DNA from: Forficula auricularia | Lineage: Eukaryota; Arthropoda; Insecta; Dermaptera; Forficulidae | DNA: 64,000 nucleotides | Assembly (NCBI GenBank): GCA_024734495.1 | Contig: JALMQS010000225.1 | Span: 3,001,650 to 3,065,649, forward strand | Direction: 5' to 3' | Part shown: positions 12,196 to 23,020 of the stretch, piece by piece | Numbering within the stretch: position 1 is the stretch's first letter | How the letters are laid out: every line of letters begins with the position of its first letter | Notes under the pieces: model-generated | Seen by the model: only the letters and a program-made list of their open reading frames with translations | What the model was told of the DNA's origin: nothing | Databases searched by the model: none | Program-made: the position numbers and the translations under genes

Positions 12196-12542
12196 TGTAC
12201 CTACATATTTTGTTTAATATTTTAGATATAATAAACTATTATTTCTTAATTTTTTTATATTTTAATATAACTAGGATTTGGTCGCCTTTTTTGGTTGTAC
12301 ATATTTTTATATAAAATTGTATAAATAAAGTTGTACCTAAAAGCAATAAGTTATTTTTTTGTAACAAGTAGCTCACAGGATGATTTTAACTTAGAAATTA
12401 GCTCACTCACATATTAAATTTGGAGACCGCTGTTATAGATGATATAGAACTAACAATTCATGTTCTTTTAAATCTATAAAATATTATTTTATGAATGTAT
12501 CTTAATTGTAATTATGTTTGTTGTGGTTGTGTAAGTATTTTT

Positions 12543-13343
12543 ACTTTGCCATACAGGGTATGGTCAAGTATTGTAATCGTGCATGAAAAAAGTGGTTTTT
12601 TTTCCTTCTTTTTTTCAAAATATCTCAAAAACGGCTGAAACTATTTTGATTAAAAAAATTGAGCAAAACCATGGCATTTTGGACTACAAAAAAGATCTAA
12701 AAAGTAAACATCGAAAAAATTATATTTTTCGAGATAATAATTGTTTTGTCAAAATGTCTGTTAGTTAGTTAGTCTGTGCGTTACCATTTTTGTGGACGAG
12801 CTTGCTCAAAAACTAGTGTGAATATCAAATCCAAATTTCACACGTAGTTTTGGTCCATTGAGATTAAGATCTGATTAGATTTTGGTGCATATCGACCCAA
12901 AATTAAGGGGAGTCGAGGGGGGGTTAAAAATTAAAAATCTAGGTCGTTTGAGCAAATTCAACCAAATTTTGTATACATAATTAGCGGACCCCCAGAAGTC
13001 TAAAAATTCTAAATCTAACCGCCCAAAATGGGGAGGGGGGTCAAAAAAATCAAAATCTTGGCCATTTACCAAAGACAACCAAATTTTGTATACATAATTA
13101 GTGGGTCCCCAGAAGTCTAAAAAATGAAAAAAACTAACCGCCCGAAATGGGGGGAGGGGGGCGGAGGGTCAAAAATTAAAATCTTGGCCATTTACCAAGC
13201 TAAACCAAATTTTGTATACATAATCAGTGGGTTCCAAGAAGTCTAAAAATGCAAAAACTTACCCGCCCTCCCCCCCTACATGATTATAAATAATTTTATT
13301 AAATATTAAATATTAAGTGAGGGCCCAGGTTGTATGGTAAAGT
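12543..13343 (+). mobile_element. Repeat R1 (ACTTTRCCATACA termini), copy 1
   Basis: Starts ACTTTGCCATACAGGG and ends TGTATGGTAAAGT, an inverted pair. The interior is shared with 42807-43349, 44127-44745 and (reversed) 58690-59693: TATTGTAATCGTGCATG, TTGTCAAAATGTCTGTTAG and CTCAAAAACTAGTGTGAATA. No transposase. At 12895-13270 a ~120 b unit is repeated about three times. Confidence 0.7.
12895..13270. repeat. ~120 b tandem units inside R1
   Basis: Each unit has AATTTTGTATACATAAT, a (C/T)CCAGAAGTCTAAAAA-like word, a CCGCCC(A/G)AAATGGGG-like word and a G-rich run before CAAAAAT. Copy 2 of R1 has only one unit, so the array varies in copy number. Confidence 0.65.
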
Positions 13344-13612
13344 CAAGTGGATGACCACATCAGAACACGTCAGCTTATTTTTTAAACAAGTTCGATTCGG
13401 TTCGGTGGATGCTCCTGGACAGACCCAAACTCAAACTACCTCAATCGATCAAACCAGTAAAATTAAATACAATCTAACAGAACTGAACTGCATTATTAAT
13501 TAATAAATTTCAATGAAGCTTATAAAAATGTGGCCTGGGTATTAAATTTACTCAAAATTAAAAAAAAAATATGGTTCTGAAACTTGAACTTAAGAAAAAA
13601 TTATTTTCAAAC
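13344..13612. other. Non-coding
   Basis: No recognisable feature. Confidence 0.4.
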
Positions 13613-14152
13613 ATTATTTTTTATGCAATTGGATGTTGGATGAAAGTAGTCCACGGTGGTTGTAAAAGTAAGACTATAGAGGTTTTATTATTTATTTTAC
13701 ATTTATTTGCTAAACCGACGTTTCGGAGATTTATTCTCTCCTTCTTGAGGTAACAAAAGTCAATGAAAGTAGATCAAATCATAATTACTTTCTGTCTCCT
13801 TTGACAATGCCAAAAAATCATTATAAAAATTTTCACTGAACAGAAATAAAGTAAAAATCAATTGCTTTTTACTTTATTTCTATTCGAGATGAAAAATTTT
13901 TATAATGTTTTTTTGGCATTGTCAAAGGAGACAGAAAGTAATTATGATTTGAACTACTTTCATTGACTTTTTGTTAACCTGAAGAAGGAGAGAATAAATC
14001 TCCGAAACGTCGGTTTAACAAATAAATGTAAAATAATAAAACCTCTATAGTCTTATTTTTTTACAACCACCGTGGACTGCTTTCATCAACATCCAATTGC
14101 ATATTTATACCAGTCCGTCTCCTAAAGAAAAACTCTATCAATTATTTTTTAT
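13613..14152 (+). mobile_element. Hammerhead foldback element (ACGT group) with 12 bp target duplication
   Basis: ATTATTTTTTAT flanks both sides (13613-13624, 14141-14152). The body starts GCAATTGGATGTTGGATG. The left arm (to about 13850) and right arm (about 13855-14100) are inverted copies, for example CCACGGTGG...AAGACTATAGAGG and its complement. They include an antisense core (13727-13748) and a sense core (13979-14011). After the right arm comes a non-palindromic tail, ACCAGTCCGTCTCCTAAAG. The polarity, the tail and the duplication point to retroposition of an inverted dimer. No protein is encoded. Confidence 0.8.
13979..14011 (+). ncRNA. Hammerhead-like core
   Basis: CTGAAGA, extra A, stem II GGAGA/TCTCC (loop GAATAAA), GAAA, CGTC with predicted cleavage after 14011. 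Stem I is imperfect because the AACC to GGTT pairing would consume C3. Probably a decayed ribozyme. Confidence 0.5.
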
Positions 14153-14613
14153 CTTTCCCTATATGTCTTTGTGTCTGAATTCTTATGCTCGCGATAGCTC
14201 ACATCGGAAGGTCCTTAAAAGTTCATTTTTTGTCAAAATGTTTCTATTTTCAATACCAAAAACTGATTTGTTTTTCGTCTTTTCATTTGAAAAAAATCTG
14301 AAAAAATTAGAATTTTTAATTGGAAAGCTATTAAACATTTTTTATGATGAGCTAGAATTTATTTGCTAGATAAGTCATACTAATAAACCATACATTTGAG
14401 TCAAGTTTCAGCTTTCCAATTCAATAAATTTAAGACTTTTTATTTTTTGATCATTTTTCTCTCAAGTTTTTTTTTACTTTCACATTTATATTCTATAGAA
14501 TATAATGGGAGAATATTGCGATGGCCAGTCTAGGTCCAGAATCTTTGAGAGCTTGTATCTCAGAGATGAAAAAAGTTAATTTCATTTTGTAACTTCTAGG
14601 TGGAAGGAATCGT
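14153..14613. other. Non-coding, AT-rich
   Basis: The 90-residue frame at 14097-14369 starts inside the hammerhead element's tail and has no family motif. Confidence 0.4.
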
Positions 14614-15294
14614 TGCGACTTCAAAAAATTAAATGCAACAAATAAAATACACTAAAAGGTATAAAATAATTATTACCTTATTTAGTTACAACTAAACGAC
14701 GAAATATTAACATGAAATTACTTTTTGAAGTCGGTGCCAAACATATACCTTTTATGAATCGCACTCGACGGATCTTACTTAGTACGTTTGGTGGGTACGC
14801 TTATAGGTATAGTTTGTTTGGTACCGACATCAAAAAGTAATTTCATGTTAATATTTCGTCGTTTAGTTGTAACTAAATAAGATAATAATTATTTTATACC
14901 TTTTAGTGTATTTTATTTGTTGCATTTAATTTTTTGAAGTCGGTTTTATTTTTTTCTTAAAAATTATTTTTATTTATCTCTTTTTAGTGATGTTATTAAT
15001 AGTGATCATATCATCAGAACTTGACCAAATTAATATGACACCATCCCTAAGATACCCCCTTTCGAATAAAAAAGAATCATCGAAATCGGTTCATAAACAA
15101 AGAAGTTAGGCCTAAACAAACCTAACAAAAAAGGTCTAATACCTATGAAAAAAATGGAACCAATCGGAAGGTAGACTGAACCCAATGCAAAAAAAATTTC
15201 AAAATCGGTTCACAATTGGCGGAGATATGAGGTAACATAGGCAAAAAAAAAAATTCAGTCGAATATATAACCTCCTCCTTTTTTGAAGTCGGTT
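14614..15294 (-). mobile_element. AACCGACTTC-family palindromic element, copy 2
   Basis: Reverse orientation. The palindrome (14614-14960) comes first, with the conserved CGCACTCGACGGATCTTAC centre. The body follows and ends CTCCTTTTTTGAAGTCGGTT at 15294. It closely matches copy 1. Confidence 0.75.
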
Positions 15295-15785
15295 AACAAG
15301 CTTTTGGTTAAATCAGAAAACCGGAATTGGACATTTACATGAAAGATTTTTCGTTTTTTTGATTTTCTTAAAAAAGGATTCAACGGTTTTTAAAAAAAAT
15401 TGTTAGAGCCGTTTTTGAGAAAATCAAAAAAAATCGAAATAAAGGAAAGTAAGGGGTGTAAATATAGTAGTGTCGCGATGACTTCAAATAAATGAAAATG
15501 TGAAAGTCGTGTGGTGAACACACCAGTTGATTTATTTATTTAATTCATTTGTAAATCTATCAAATGTTTCTGTCATTTGTCTAATGAATTCATTAAAGAT
15601 GCTCTCTGTTATTTCTTTGTTGGTTTATCAAAATTTATAAAATCCATCCACATTTTTCTTCCCGGACAACAATTGAATAGAATTGAATCGCCTGTCTCAT
15701 TTTCATTTTCTTATTAGATGAAATTTATTTAAAGGGATCCCTATTAATTTTTCACTTTTTAATAAATAAGACAATTTTATTTTCT
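15295..15785. other. Non-coding
   Basis: AT-rich with no recognised feature. Confidence 0.4.
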
Positions 15786-16095
15786 ATAGAATTCGCTGCC
15801 TTTCATAAGAGGCGCCTTTCTTCTCTCCCACTGCTGCTGCTGCTGCTGCTGCTCTAGAGCTGGATCACAAAAGATATTCATCAGAGGCCCCCGCCGATGA
15901 ATGCTTGGCACAGCGATTCAATTCCAACGCACAAAATCAAAATTGCAGAGAATTTCCATGGCCTCTTCCTCCCTTAAGTCTCTCGCCCCTTTGGTGCCTG
16001 CCTTTCACCCCTTACGGAAAATCCATCTCTTTCACTCGGCGTCCAGAACGTGCAGCACGCGCCCCGTGCATTATTAATTACCTTCACCTACACTA
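15786..16095. other. GC-rich unique island with (CTG)n
   Basis: Contains a perfect CTG microsatellite (15831-15853) and a homeodomain-like TTATTAATTACC (about 16070-16082). The small frame at 15905-16096 has no domain. Possible regulatory island. Confidence 0.35.
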
Positions 16096-16619
16096 AGCTC
16101 CTTTTGCAATCTACTATCTATAACTAGTTCTATTTAAGAAAAAGACCCTCTTATTGTTTTCACCTTTCACCAAACTGTGTAGTAGTAATTATGCAAATAA
16201 AAAACAAAAATACTAAAAATATACGTTTAGCTTCTTTATATATGGTAATATAGTAAAAATTACTTCTCGATATAAAAATTAAAATAATTAAATCTACTCT
16301 TATTAAACGAGCAAAAATTGTATATATATATTTGTATCTTTGTTCTATTTTGAAAACGGCTCTACCGATTTTGATGAAACAAAATCTATTAACAAGTTTT
16401 GAGGAGAATAGGAAAGCGATCTGGCCTCATCATAATTCATCTTAATTGACTTTTTCTTAATTAAAGTAATTATTTATAGATGAAAATATCAATAAAAAAG
16501 TTTGTTTACATTTCTTTCAATTATAAAGCCCATATAATACTTTATATCAAATATTAATATATATTAAAATTAAACAATTTAATTGATTACAAATTCGGGC
16601 TTTAAATCCTACAAAGGGG

Positions 16620-16760
16620 GGGGGCGGGTAGGCTAGGCGGTAGCATGTCAGCCAGCTAACCAAGAGGACCCGAGTTCGAATCCGACTCGAGGCATCCAGC
16701 TAAAATCTGACCCCCGAGGTAGAGACAAATTTAAATAAAATATTTAGTATCGTAAATGGC
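16620..16760 (+). mobile_element. tRNA-derived SINE-like fragment
   Basis: Reads GGGTAGGCTAGGCGGTAGC (box A-like) and GAGTTCGAATCC (box B) about 45 b apart, then CCCCGAGGTAGAGAC and AT-rich sequence. The tRNA structure is degenerate, so it is not a functional tRNA. It differs from the five-copy SINE elsewhere in the window. Confidence 0.5.
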
Positions 16761-16916
16761 TTATGGCTAGAAAGGCCGAAAAGCCCAAAAAAATCCTACA
16801 AAGAGTTAATAACAAATTGAAAGTAATGGAAGGCAGCCCAGAGGTAGTGAGGAAAGAAAAAATTAACACATATAAAATAAGGTGTAATTTATTGGAATCC
16901 TTCCTCCTTTCCTTTC

Positions 16917-16958
16917 AAACCGACGTTTCGGAGATTTTTCCCTCCTTCTTCAGGGTTT
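16917..16958 (-). ncRNA. Hammerhead ribozyme-like motif in left arm
   Basis: On the minus strand: AAACC, CTGAAGA, extra A, GGAGG/TCTCC stem II, GAAA, CGTC, GGTTT. Stem I AAACC/GGTTT is perfect. It mirrors the sense motif at 17200-17242. Confidence 0.65.
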
Positions 16959-17199
16959 CAAAGGGTCAATGAATGAAACAAATAAAATGTTTCCTTCTTC
17001 TCTACGCAGTAGTGTTCAAAAACTTTGTTCATTTGTAACAAAAGGCATAGAAAGACAATGGCTTTTAGCCATCTAATTAAGAAAAGAAGGAAAAAAAAAT
17101 TGTCTTTCTATGCCTTTTGTTACAAATGAAGAAAGTTTTTGAACACTACTGCGTAGAGAAGAAGGAAACATTTTATTTGTTTCATTCATTGACCCTTTG

Positions 17200-17242
17200 A
17201 AACCCTGAAGAAGGAGGGAAAAATCCTCCGAAACGTCGGTTT
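17200..17242 (+). ncRNA. Hammerhead ribozyme-like motif, best in window
   Basis: Stem I AAACC (17200-17204) pairs with GGTTT (17238-17242). CTGAAGA (17205-17211) fits the CUGANGA core, followed by extra A (17212), stem II GGAGG/CCTCC with a 7-nt loop (17213-17229), GAAA (17230-17233) and CGTC (17234-17237). Predicted cleavage is after 17237. Stem III would be formed by the palindrome ACGT, implying a dimeric fold as proposed for short-stem-III hammerheads. The inserted A after A9 is unusual. Activity is inferred only. Confidence 0.65.
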
Positions 17243-17454
17243 GAAAGGAAGGAGAGGATTCCAATAAATTACACCTTATTTTATATGTGTTAATTTTTTC
17301 TCTCACTACTCTGGGCTGCCTTCCATTACTTTCAATTAGAAATTTCTACCAGTCCGTCTCTCTCCAGAGAAAATTTCGTTGCAAAAAAGTTAATAACAAA
17401 TATTATATATATTAGAATTTGCCAATTTAATTGATTATTATAGAGACGGATGGA

Positions 17455-17660
17455 AGCACGAGGTTGAAAAATATGGAATTGGAATAATTATCGGAAAAGA
17501 GGTTTTTTTATTTAATTAGTTTTTTCCTCTTATTAAAAACAAGGACTAAAAAGATGATCAAGGACAGTCGATGGTGGAGAATTAATCTCCGGATTCGAAG
17601 CTCAAATACAATTTATACATTAATTCATGTAAAATAATTGGTTTAATAAATTTTTAATTG
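17455..17660 (+). repeat. Interspersed repeat R3, copy 2
   Basis: Inverted relative of 5740-6065, sharing GACAGTCGATGGTGGAGAA, TCTCCGGATTCGAAGCTC and flanking AT-rich sequence. Confidence 0.6.
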
Positions 17661-17739
17661 ATTATTATAAAACTCGATAAATTGTTATTTAATTAAAAAA
17701 ATAATTATACGGAATTTATTTATATACTTACATATACAT

Positions 17740-17935
17740 AATCTGTGGGCCACTAGAAAAGTAGAAATGCAAAAACTGGGGGTGGGGGTGCAGGAGGTGG
17801 AGTTCTGGGTTGGTGGAGTGGGGGGGTCCAGGGGGCATAGTGAGGTGCGGTGCGAGGGCGGTGGTACATGGTTGGTTGTCCAGGGGCATAGCGGGGGTGA
17901 TATGAGGGTAGGGTGCAATGACGGAGTGGTTTTTA
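17740..17935. repeat. G-rich segment of the Helitron-like element
   Basis: Strong G/C strand asymmetry. Both overlapping ORFs are low complexity. The reversed Helitron-like copy has the corresponding C-rich run at 54110-54180. Confidence 0.55.
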
Positions 17936-18023
17936 TCAGTATTTTAAATTAAAAATAATATTAATATATAACTTTTAACTGAAGCAAAAAGTTGCCGAGC
18001 ATCGTCTCGGTGGCTTCAGGTAC

Positions 18024-18453
18024 TTTATAATTAATAGAGATTGTGGTGATGTTGCAAGGTGAAACATCTTTATTAAAGATATAAGTAAATAAATTTTTAT
18101 GAGATATTAATTTTTTACCAGTTAGGTATTCTAGGTCACATGTTTCACGTAAAAAATTAACAAATAAAAGAGGTAAATTTTTTCAATATATATATTTCGA
18201 CCTCTTTTAAGATATTCAAAGTAAGCAGCTACAGAAATCAGTTATGGAAATAATCGTCCTTCGGTAAAATTTAAAGAATATGGAGATACAAACTGCAAGC
18301 ATCCAAGAAGCCATTCTTTCTTCACTAATGAGTAATTACTAATAAGTCTTAATTTAAGCTGCCCCAGAGAGGAAAATTAACGTTTTAATGATACATTCTA
18401 TTATTTTAGATATTTTTTGGAAGATTCAGAATTCATCGTTGAGATCTTTAATT
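18024..18453. other. Non-coding
   Basis: No recognised gene or repeat. Confidence 0.4.
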
Positions 18454-19210
18454 AACCGACTTCAAAAAAGGAGGAGGTTCTCTATTCGACTGATTTTATT
18501 TTTTTGTGTGTCTATGTTACCTCATATCTTCACCGATTTTGATGATTTTTTTGCATTGGGTTCAGTCTAGCTTCCGATTGGTCCCGTTTTTTCATTGGTA
18601 TAGGAACTTTTTTTGATTTGTTTGTTCAGTCATAACTTCTTTGTTTATAAACCGATTTTAATGATTCTTTTTTTATTGGAGAGTACCTTAGGGGTGGTAC
18701 CTTATTAATTTGGTCAAGTTCTGAAGATATCATCAATGACGAAATAACGTAAATCTCCAATTCTTTTGACCAAATAATCGAAATTATAATAAATAAAATC
18801 TTTTATAAAAAAATCTTAAAACATTCATTTAAAATCCGCAAACGTTTTTAGAGAATTTTTATAAAAATAATAATAACTTAAAAATAAAAAAAATACGCTA
18901 AAATGTATAAAATAATTATCTAATTTAGTTACAAATAAACGACGAAATATTAACATGAAATTAATTTTTGAAGTCGGTGCCAAACATTTTATTAATCGCA
19001 CTCAACGGATCTCACTTAGTACGTTTGGCGTGTACGATCGCTTATATAGTTTGTTTGGCACCGACTTCAAAAAGTAATTTCGTGTTAATATTTCGTCGTT
19101 TATTTGTAACTAAATTAGGTAATTATTTTATACCTTTTAGTGTATTTTATTTAATTTTTAAGTTATTATTATTTTATTTGTTGCATTTAATTTTTTAAAG
19201 TAGGTTTTAT
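18454..19210 (+). mobile_element. AACCGACTTC-family palindromic element, copy 3
   Basis: Starts AACCGACTTCAAAAAAGGAG and has the conserved body. An extra stretch (about 18730-18900) absent from copies 1 and 2 precedes the palindrome (about 18890-19200), whose centre is slightly diverged. More decayed than copies 1 and 2. Confidence 0.7.
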
Positions 19211-20690
19211 TTTTTTTATAAAAAAATTTTTTTGTTATAAAAATTACTTTTAATGTTTTATATTTTTCCATAACTATTTTACGCATAGACATTTTTTTTC
19301 ATAAATACAATTATGTCATGATCTCCTAGAATTTTTTTTTCAATTAAACAAATGTAAGAATTGTTTTTGAAACTTTGAGAAAATTAACGAAATTTTAAAT
19401 AATTTTTATTATCTTTTCAGTTTAAATAACAGGATCCTGTTAAGGCAAATAAATCAATATATTATATATGGTATGACACGAGTTGTTATGGATTCTATAT
19501 AGTTTCAGGACGCTCTGTATAAAGTTTTAAGTCACATAGCCATATTCAAAAGGGTGGACTTAGATCGGGGTTGTAGGTGGGCTGGGTGGGTCGGGGGGGA
19601 ATCCCGCCGCTACACTGCCTCTATCCATCCGCTGTACAAAGCGGAAATTAAAAGTGATAACTCAAACATTTTGAAGCCTGCTAGCAGATAAGTTTCCGCC
19701 AGGCGAACTATCGACCCCGGGGGCGGATTCCCTCTCTACTGTTCTGTTGGCTGCCAGCTACCATTCACCCCTACACCCACACACACATACACTTAGACAC
19801 ACAAAACTCAAACGGATAGTATTTTAAAATCTCCGCAAGTAATTAGGACAGATAATAATTTCAGCGACCAAGAAGTGACCAAAGATTCCCATCCACCCTA
19901 TTCGTGCAGAAATCTCTTCTTTTCTCCCGAGTAGAATCAATTCCACAATTCTAACGCTTCTTGTTATGAATAAAATCTGCTAATATCCCTGGACTAATTA
20001 AAAAACAAAAATGTAATTTGTTTCCTTGGACCTTATACGCCCACTAAAAAATACCTCTAACCAATTGGAAAGTGAAATATGATATTTTTTTATTTATATA
20101 TACAAATTGAAAAAAATGGGAAGGAAACGAAATCAGTTGAAAATCCATATTCAAATCAATTCGAAACCTGATTTCATTCACTGGAGCACATGCAAAGTGG
20201 GGATTAACGTTTTTTTATAGAATTCATTCAGAACCTAAAATAGGTCCTTTATTTTAATTAGCTGCCAGTGAAATATTCCTATTGCCAATATTAACGAAAA
20301 AAATGTTCTTTACAATTCCTTTCAGAATGTAGGTACATATCATATGTATATGAATGAATGTAGTTTTTTACAATGGAAATTTCGAGGGCTAGATTGATCA
20401 TTTGGAAGGTTTTTTTTCAAGTTAGACCTCCAATGAAGTAATTAGAAAATTAATTAAAATGTTTGATTAAGATCACAATGATTCTCATATAAAAGATGAA
20501 TATTTATTGATTTTCGCTACATTAGTCATTAATTAAAGTCCCATTACCAAAATGGTGTATACTAGATAATTAATTAATCCAAAAAATGTATTTTATTACA
20601 ACCAACCCCTTCTTGTCTCATTTAATAGGTTTCAATGCTCATAATCATATTTAAGATGATTAAAAAAAAATTATAATAATATTTAAATAA
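19211..20690. other. Non-coding; GC-rich island at ~19555-19780
   Basis: AT-rich apart from the island, which contains GGCGAACTATCGACCCCGGG and a CA-rich run. No ORF or repeat similarity recognised. Confidence 0.4.
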
Positions 20691-20787
20691 AGAAAAAAAT
20701 GACCAGAGGCGGGTGAGAGGGTTCCGGGTTTGGGAAGAGGATCAGTGAGATAGCAAGAGGCCCGCCGAAGGCGGGCGTCGCAGCTAG
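20691..20787 (+). mobile_element. Helitron 3' end
   Basis: Hairpin CCCGCC-gaa-GGCGGG, then CGTCGCAG and CTAG ending at 20787, followed by T. A GC-rich hairpin about ten bases before CTAG-T is the classic Helitron terminus. The 5' boundary was not located, and no Rep/helicase coding sequence is visible. Confidence 0.6.
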
Positions 20788-21606
20788 TATCTAATAAAGA
20801 TTGAATATTCAGCGATTGAAGAGCTCGCAAATTGACTCTCCAAATCCCAACAAAATTTCTCCGCCATCAATTTATGTATCGGCCATAAATCGGTTGCCGA
20901 TCACAAAATTAATCAAAATCCATAATAATATTTTAAACAATATTTTATTTCAAATATTTTATTGAAAAAAAAATTGAGAATTTTGATTAAATAAAACTTT
21001 TAACAAATATTTTCATGAATTACTTAAAAATTATAAAACAGCATTTATTTAATTTTTTATTTATTTCCACCCCCTTGTCCTCGGGAACTAAATGCCCATT
21101 TAGCCAGTCGTCACAGATTCACGAAGAATAGGTGTATAACAAATAAAATAAAATAAAACAAAACAACAAAATAAATAAATAAAAAGTGATCATTGGATTA
21201 TATATAGTTGGAAGCCAATGGATACTATATGCTTAATAATGGAATCTGCAATTGGACATCCATGGCCTAGTGATGCTAAAAGAATCTCTGCGCATGTGGG
21301 GAAATCATTTTTTCCTTTAATATTAAGGAACAAACGATCAATTTTTTAACTGTGTAGTCTCACAGCTCAGAAGGACCACTAATATCACCAAAGAAATAGA
21401 GTCAGAAGAGCAGTATGGATTATCTCTCTGGCCGATTCTGTGATTTATTTATTTATTTATTACCAATATTTGGTATTTCCTTCTCTTGTTTTAATCACAC
21501 AATTCAATCTTCTTTGAAATCCTTGCATAAGATTTCTTATCATCTCTTAAGGAATAGCTTCCTATTCTTCAATCAAGGCTCTTCAAATTTCATTCAAATT
21601 TTTCAA
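20788..21606. other. Non-coding, AT-rich
   Basis: No recognised feature. Confidence 0.4.
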
Positions 21607-22090
21607 AAGGGGATATCTTAGGAATGGTGCCATATTAATTTGGTCAAGTTCTGATGATATGATCACTATTAATAACATCACTAAAAAGAGAAAAATAAAA
21701 ATAATTTTTAAGAAAAAAATAAAACCGACTTCAAAAAAATTAAATGCAACAAATAAAATACACTAAAAGGTATAAAATAATTATTATCTTATTTAGTTAC
21801 AACTAAACTACGAAATATTAAGATGAAATTACTTTTTGAAGTCGGTGTCAAACATATACCTTTTATTAATCGCACTCGACGGATCTTACTTAGTACGTTT
21901 GGTGGGTACGCTCGCTTATAGGTATAGTTTGTTTGGCACCGACTTCAAAAAGTAATTTCATCTTAATATTTCGTAGTTTAGTTGTAACTAAATAAGATAA
22001 TAATTATTTTATACCTTTTAGTGTATTTTATTTGTTGCATTTAATTTTTTTGAAGTCGGTTTTATTTTTTTCTTAAAAATTATTTTTTTA
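21607..22090 (+). mobile_element. AACCGACTTC-family element, copy 4 (5'-truncated)
   Basis: Lacks the AACCGACTTC head. Starts in the body at about AAAAGGGGATATCTTAGGAA and retains the complete palindrome (21710-22090) with the conserved centre. Confidence 0.7.
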
Positions 22091-23020
22091 AATATATAGG
22101 CGTAACATTTTATTATCAGAACATATTTTTTGTTCTCGTGTTGAATGTCTATTATTATTATTAAATTACTAAATAACTTTTTTCGATTTATCCGGACCCA
22201 TTTTTTCAGATATATCGCGCCTCACATGTTGAGAACTGCAGAATTAGAGGTTTTAATCAAAACTAATTTGGGTAATACAATTTTTTTTAAGCTAGAATGT
22301 AATCTGCTTTATCTAAGTTCTTATAGATAAGTTTGCTTAAACATGAGAAGGATGCCTCCTTCGAGAATCGAACCTGAGTGCGAATGACCTACATAATTTT
22401 ATGACACCTGGTTTTGTTTCGAACCCTATAGACATTCAATAAAAATTATCTATAACATCTTAGATCAAGCAGAGGACATTCTCTTTGTCTTTTAATATAG
22501 TTATCTGTTTCTTCGTGAGGTGTCATTGAAAGAAAGGTTTGAGTATACTTCTTCAGCGGTCTGCCCCTAGGTCGTTACCAAGGTCGTAACAACCAAATGA
22601 TCTCCCTATCATTAATAGCCCTTCCATGTAGGATATTCCAGTATAGTTATTCCATTCCTTATTGCTCAAGATCATTTATGCAACTTTGAGCAAGATATTT
22701 ATCGTTCCAAGGCTAAATCATGAGACACTTGATACATATTTAATGGGGCTATGTCATTTCGATTTACAAGATTATCTATATCTTTGCGATTTGTTAAATC
22801 ACGTTGCCTTTTACTTTCCAGAGTAATCATGAAGCTTAATCTCAGGAGAACTATTGAAATAGTTCAGATCGTTCATGATTCCTTGAATCCATCTCAGTTT
22901 AACATTTTGACATAAATAAATCAGATTGAAGCTAGTATATTTTTTCTTAACCCGGCTTGACATTTATTTTGGATATTCTAATTTTTTGTTTTGCGTCTCT
23001 CGACTTGTCCAAATAAAACT
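22091..23020. other. Non-coding with a short hammerhead-family scrap
   Basis: About 22468-22500 reads ATCAAGCAGAGGACATTCTC, part of the ACTATAGT-group outer arm. A decayed tRNA-like T-arm (AGGTTCGATTC on the minus strand) lies near 22360. Otherwise unrecognised. Confidence 0.4.

Larger units (their letters stand above)
16805..17401 (+). mobile_element. Hammerhead foldback element (ACGT group) with 13 bp target duplication
   Basis: GTTAATAACAAAT flanks both sides (16805-16817 and 17389-17401). The body starts TGAAAGTAATGGAAGGCAGC. Its arms (16818-17061 and 17098-17335) are about 240 b and almost identical. Each carries an intact hammerhead-like core, antisense at 16917-16958 and sense at 17200-17242. 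The 3' tail is ACCAGTCCGTCTC...AAAATTTCGTTGC followed by an A-run. This is the best preserved of the family. The two ORFs here are mirror images of the palindrome, not genes. Confidence 0.85.
16293..18023 (+). mobile_element. Helitron-like element with nested insertions
   Basis: The 5' end TCTACTCTTATTAAACGAGC is preceded by A. The 3' end has hairpin CCGAGCATCGTCTCGG, then TGGCTTCAGGTAC, followed by T at 18024. The same two ends and a G-rich middle define a reversed copy at 53936-54677, and the 5' end alone occurs at 38180. A/T flanks, no target duplication and a 3' hairpin suggest a Helitron, although the terminal tetranucleotide is GTAC rather than the usual CTRR. Nested inside are a tRNA-like SINE piece (16620-16760), a hammerhead element (16805-17401) and R3 copy 2. 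Confidence 0.55.

Noticed and set aside
12895..13270. CRISPR-like repeat-spacer array
   Set aside because: The ~120 b units are tandem and nearly identical throughout, without unique spacers, and the sequence is clearly eukaryotic.
16763..17306. Two ORFs with the same protein ending on opposite strands
   Set aside because: They are mirror translations of the hammerhead foldback arms.
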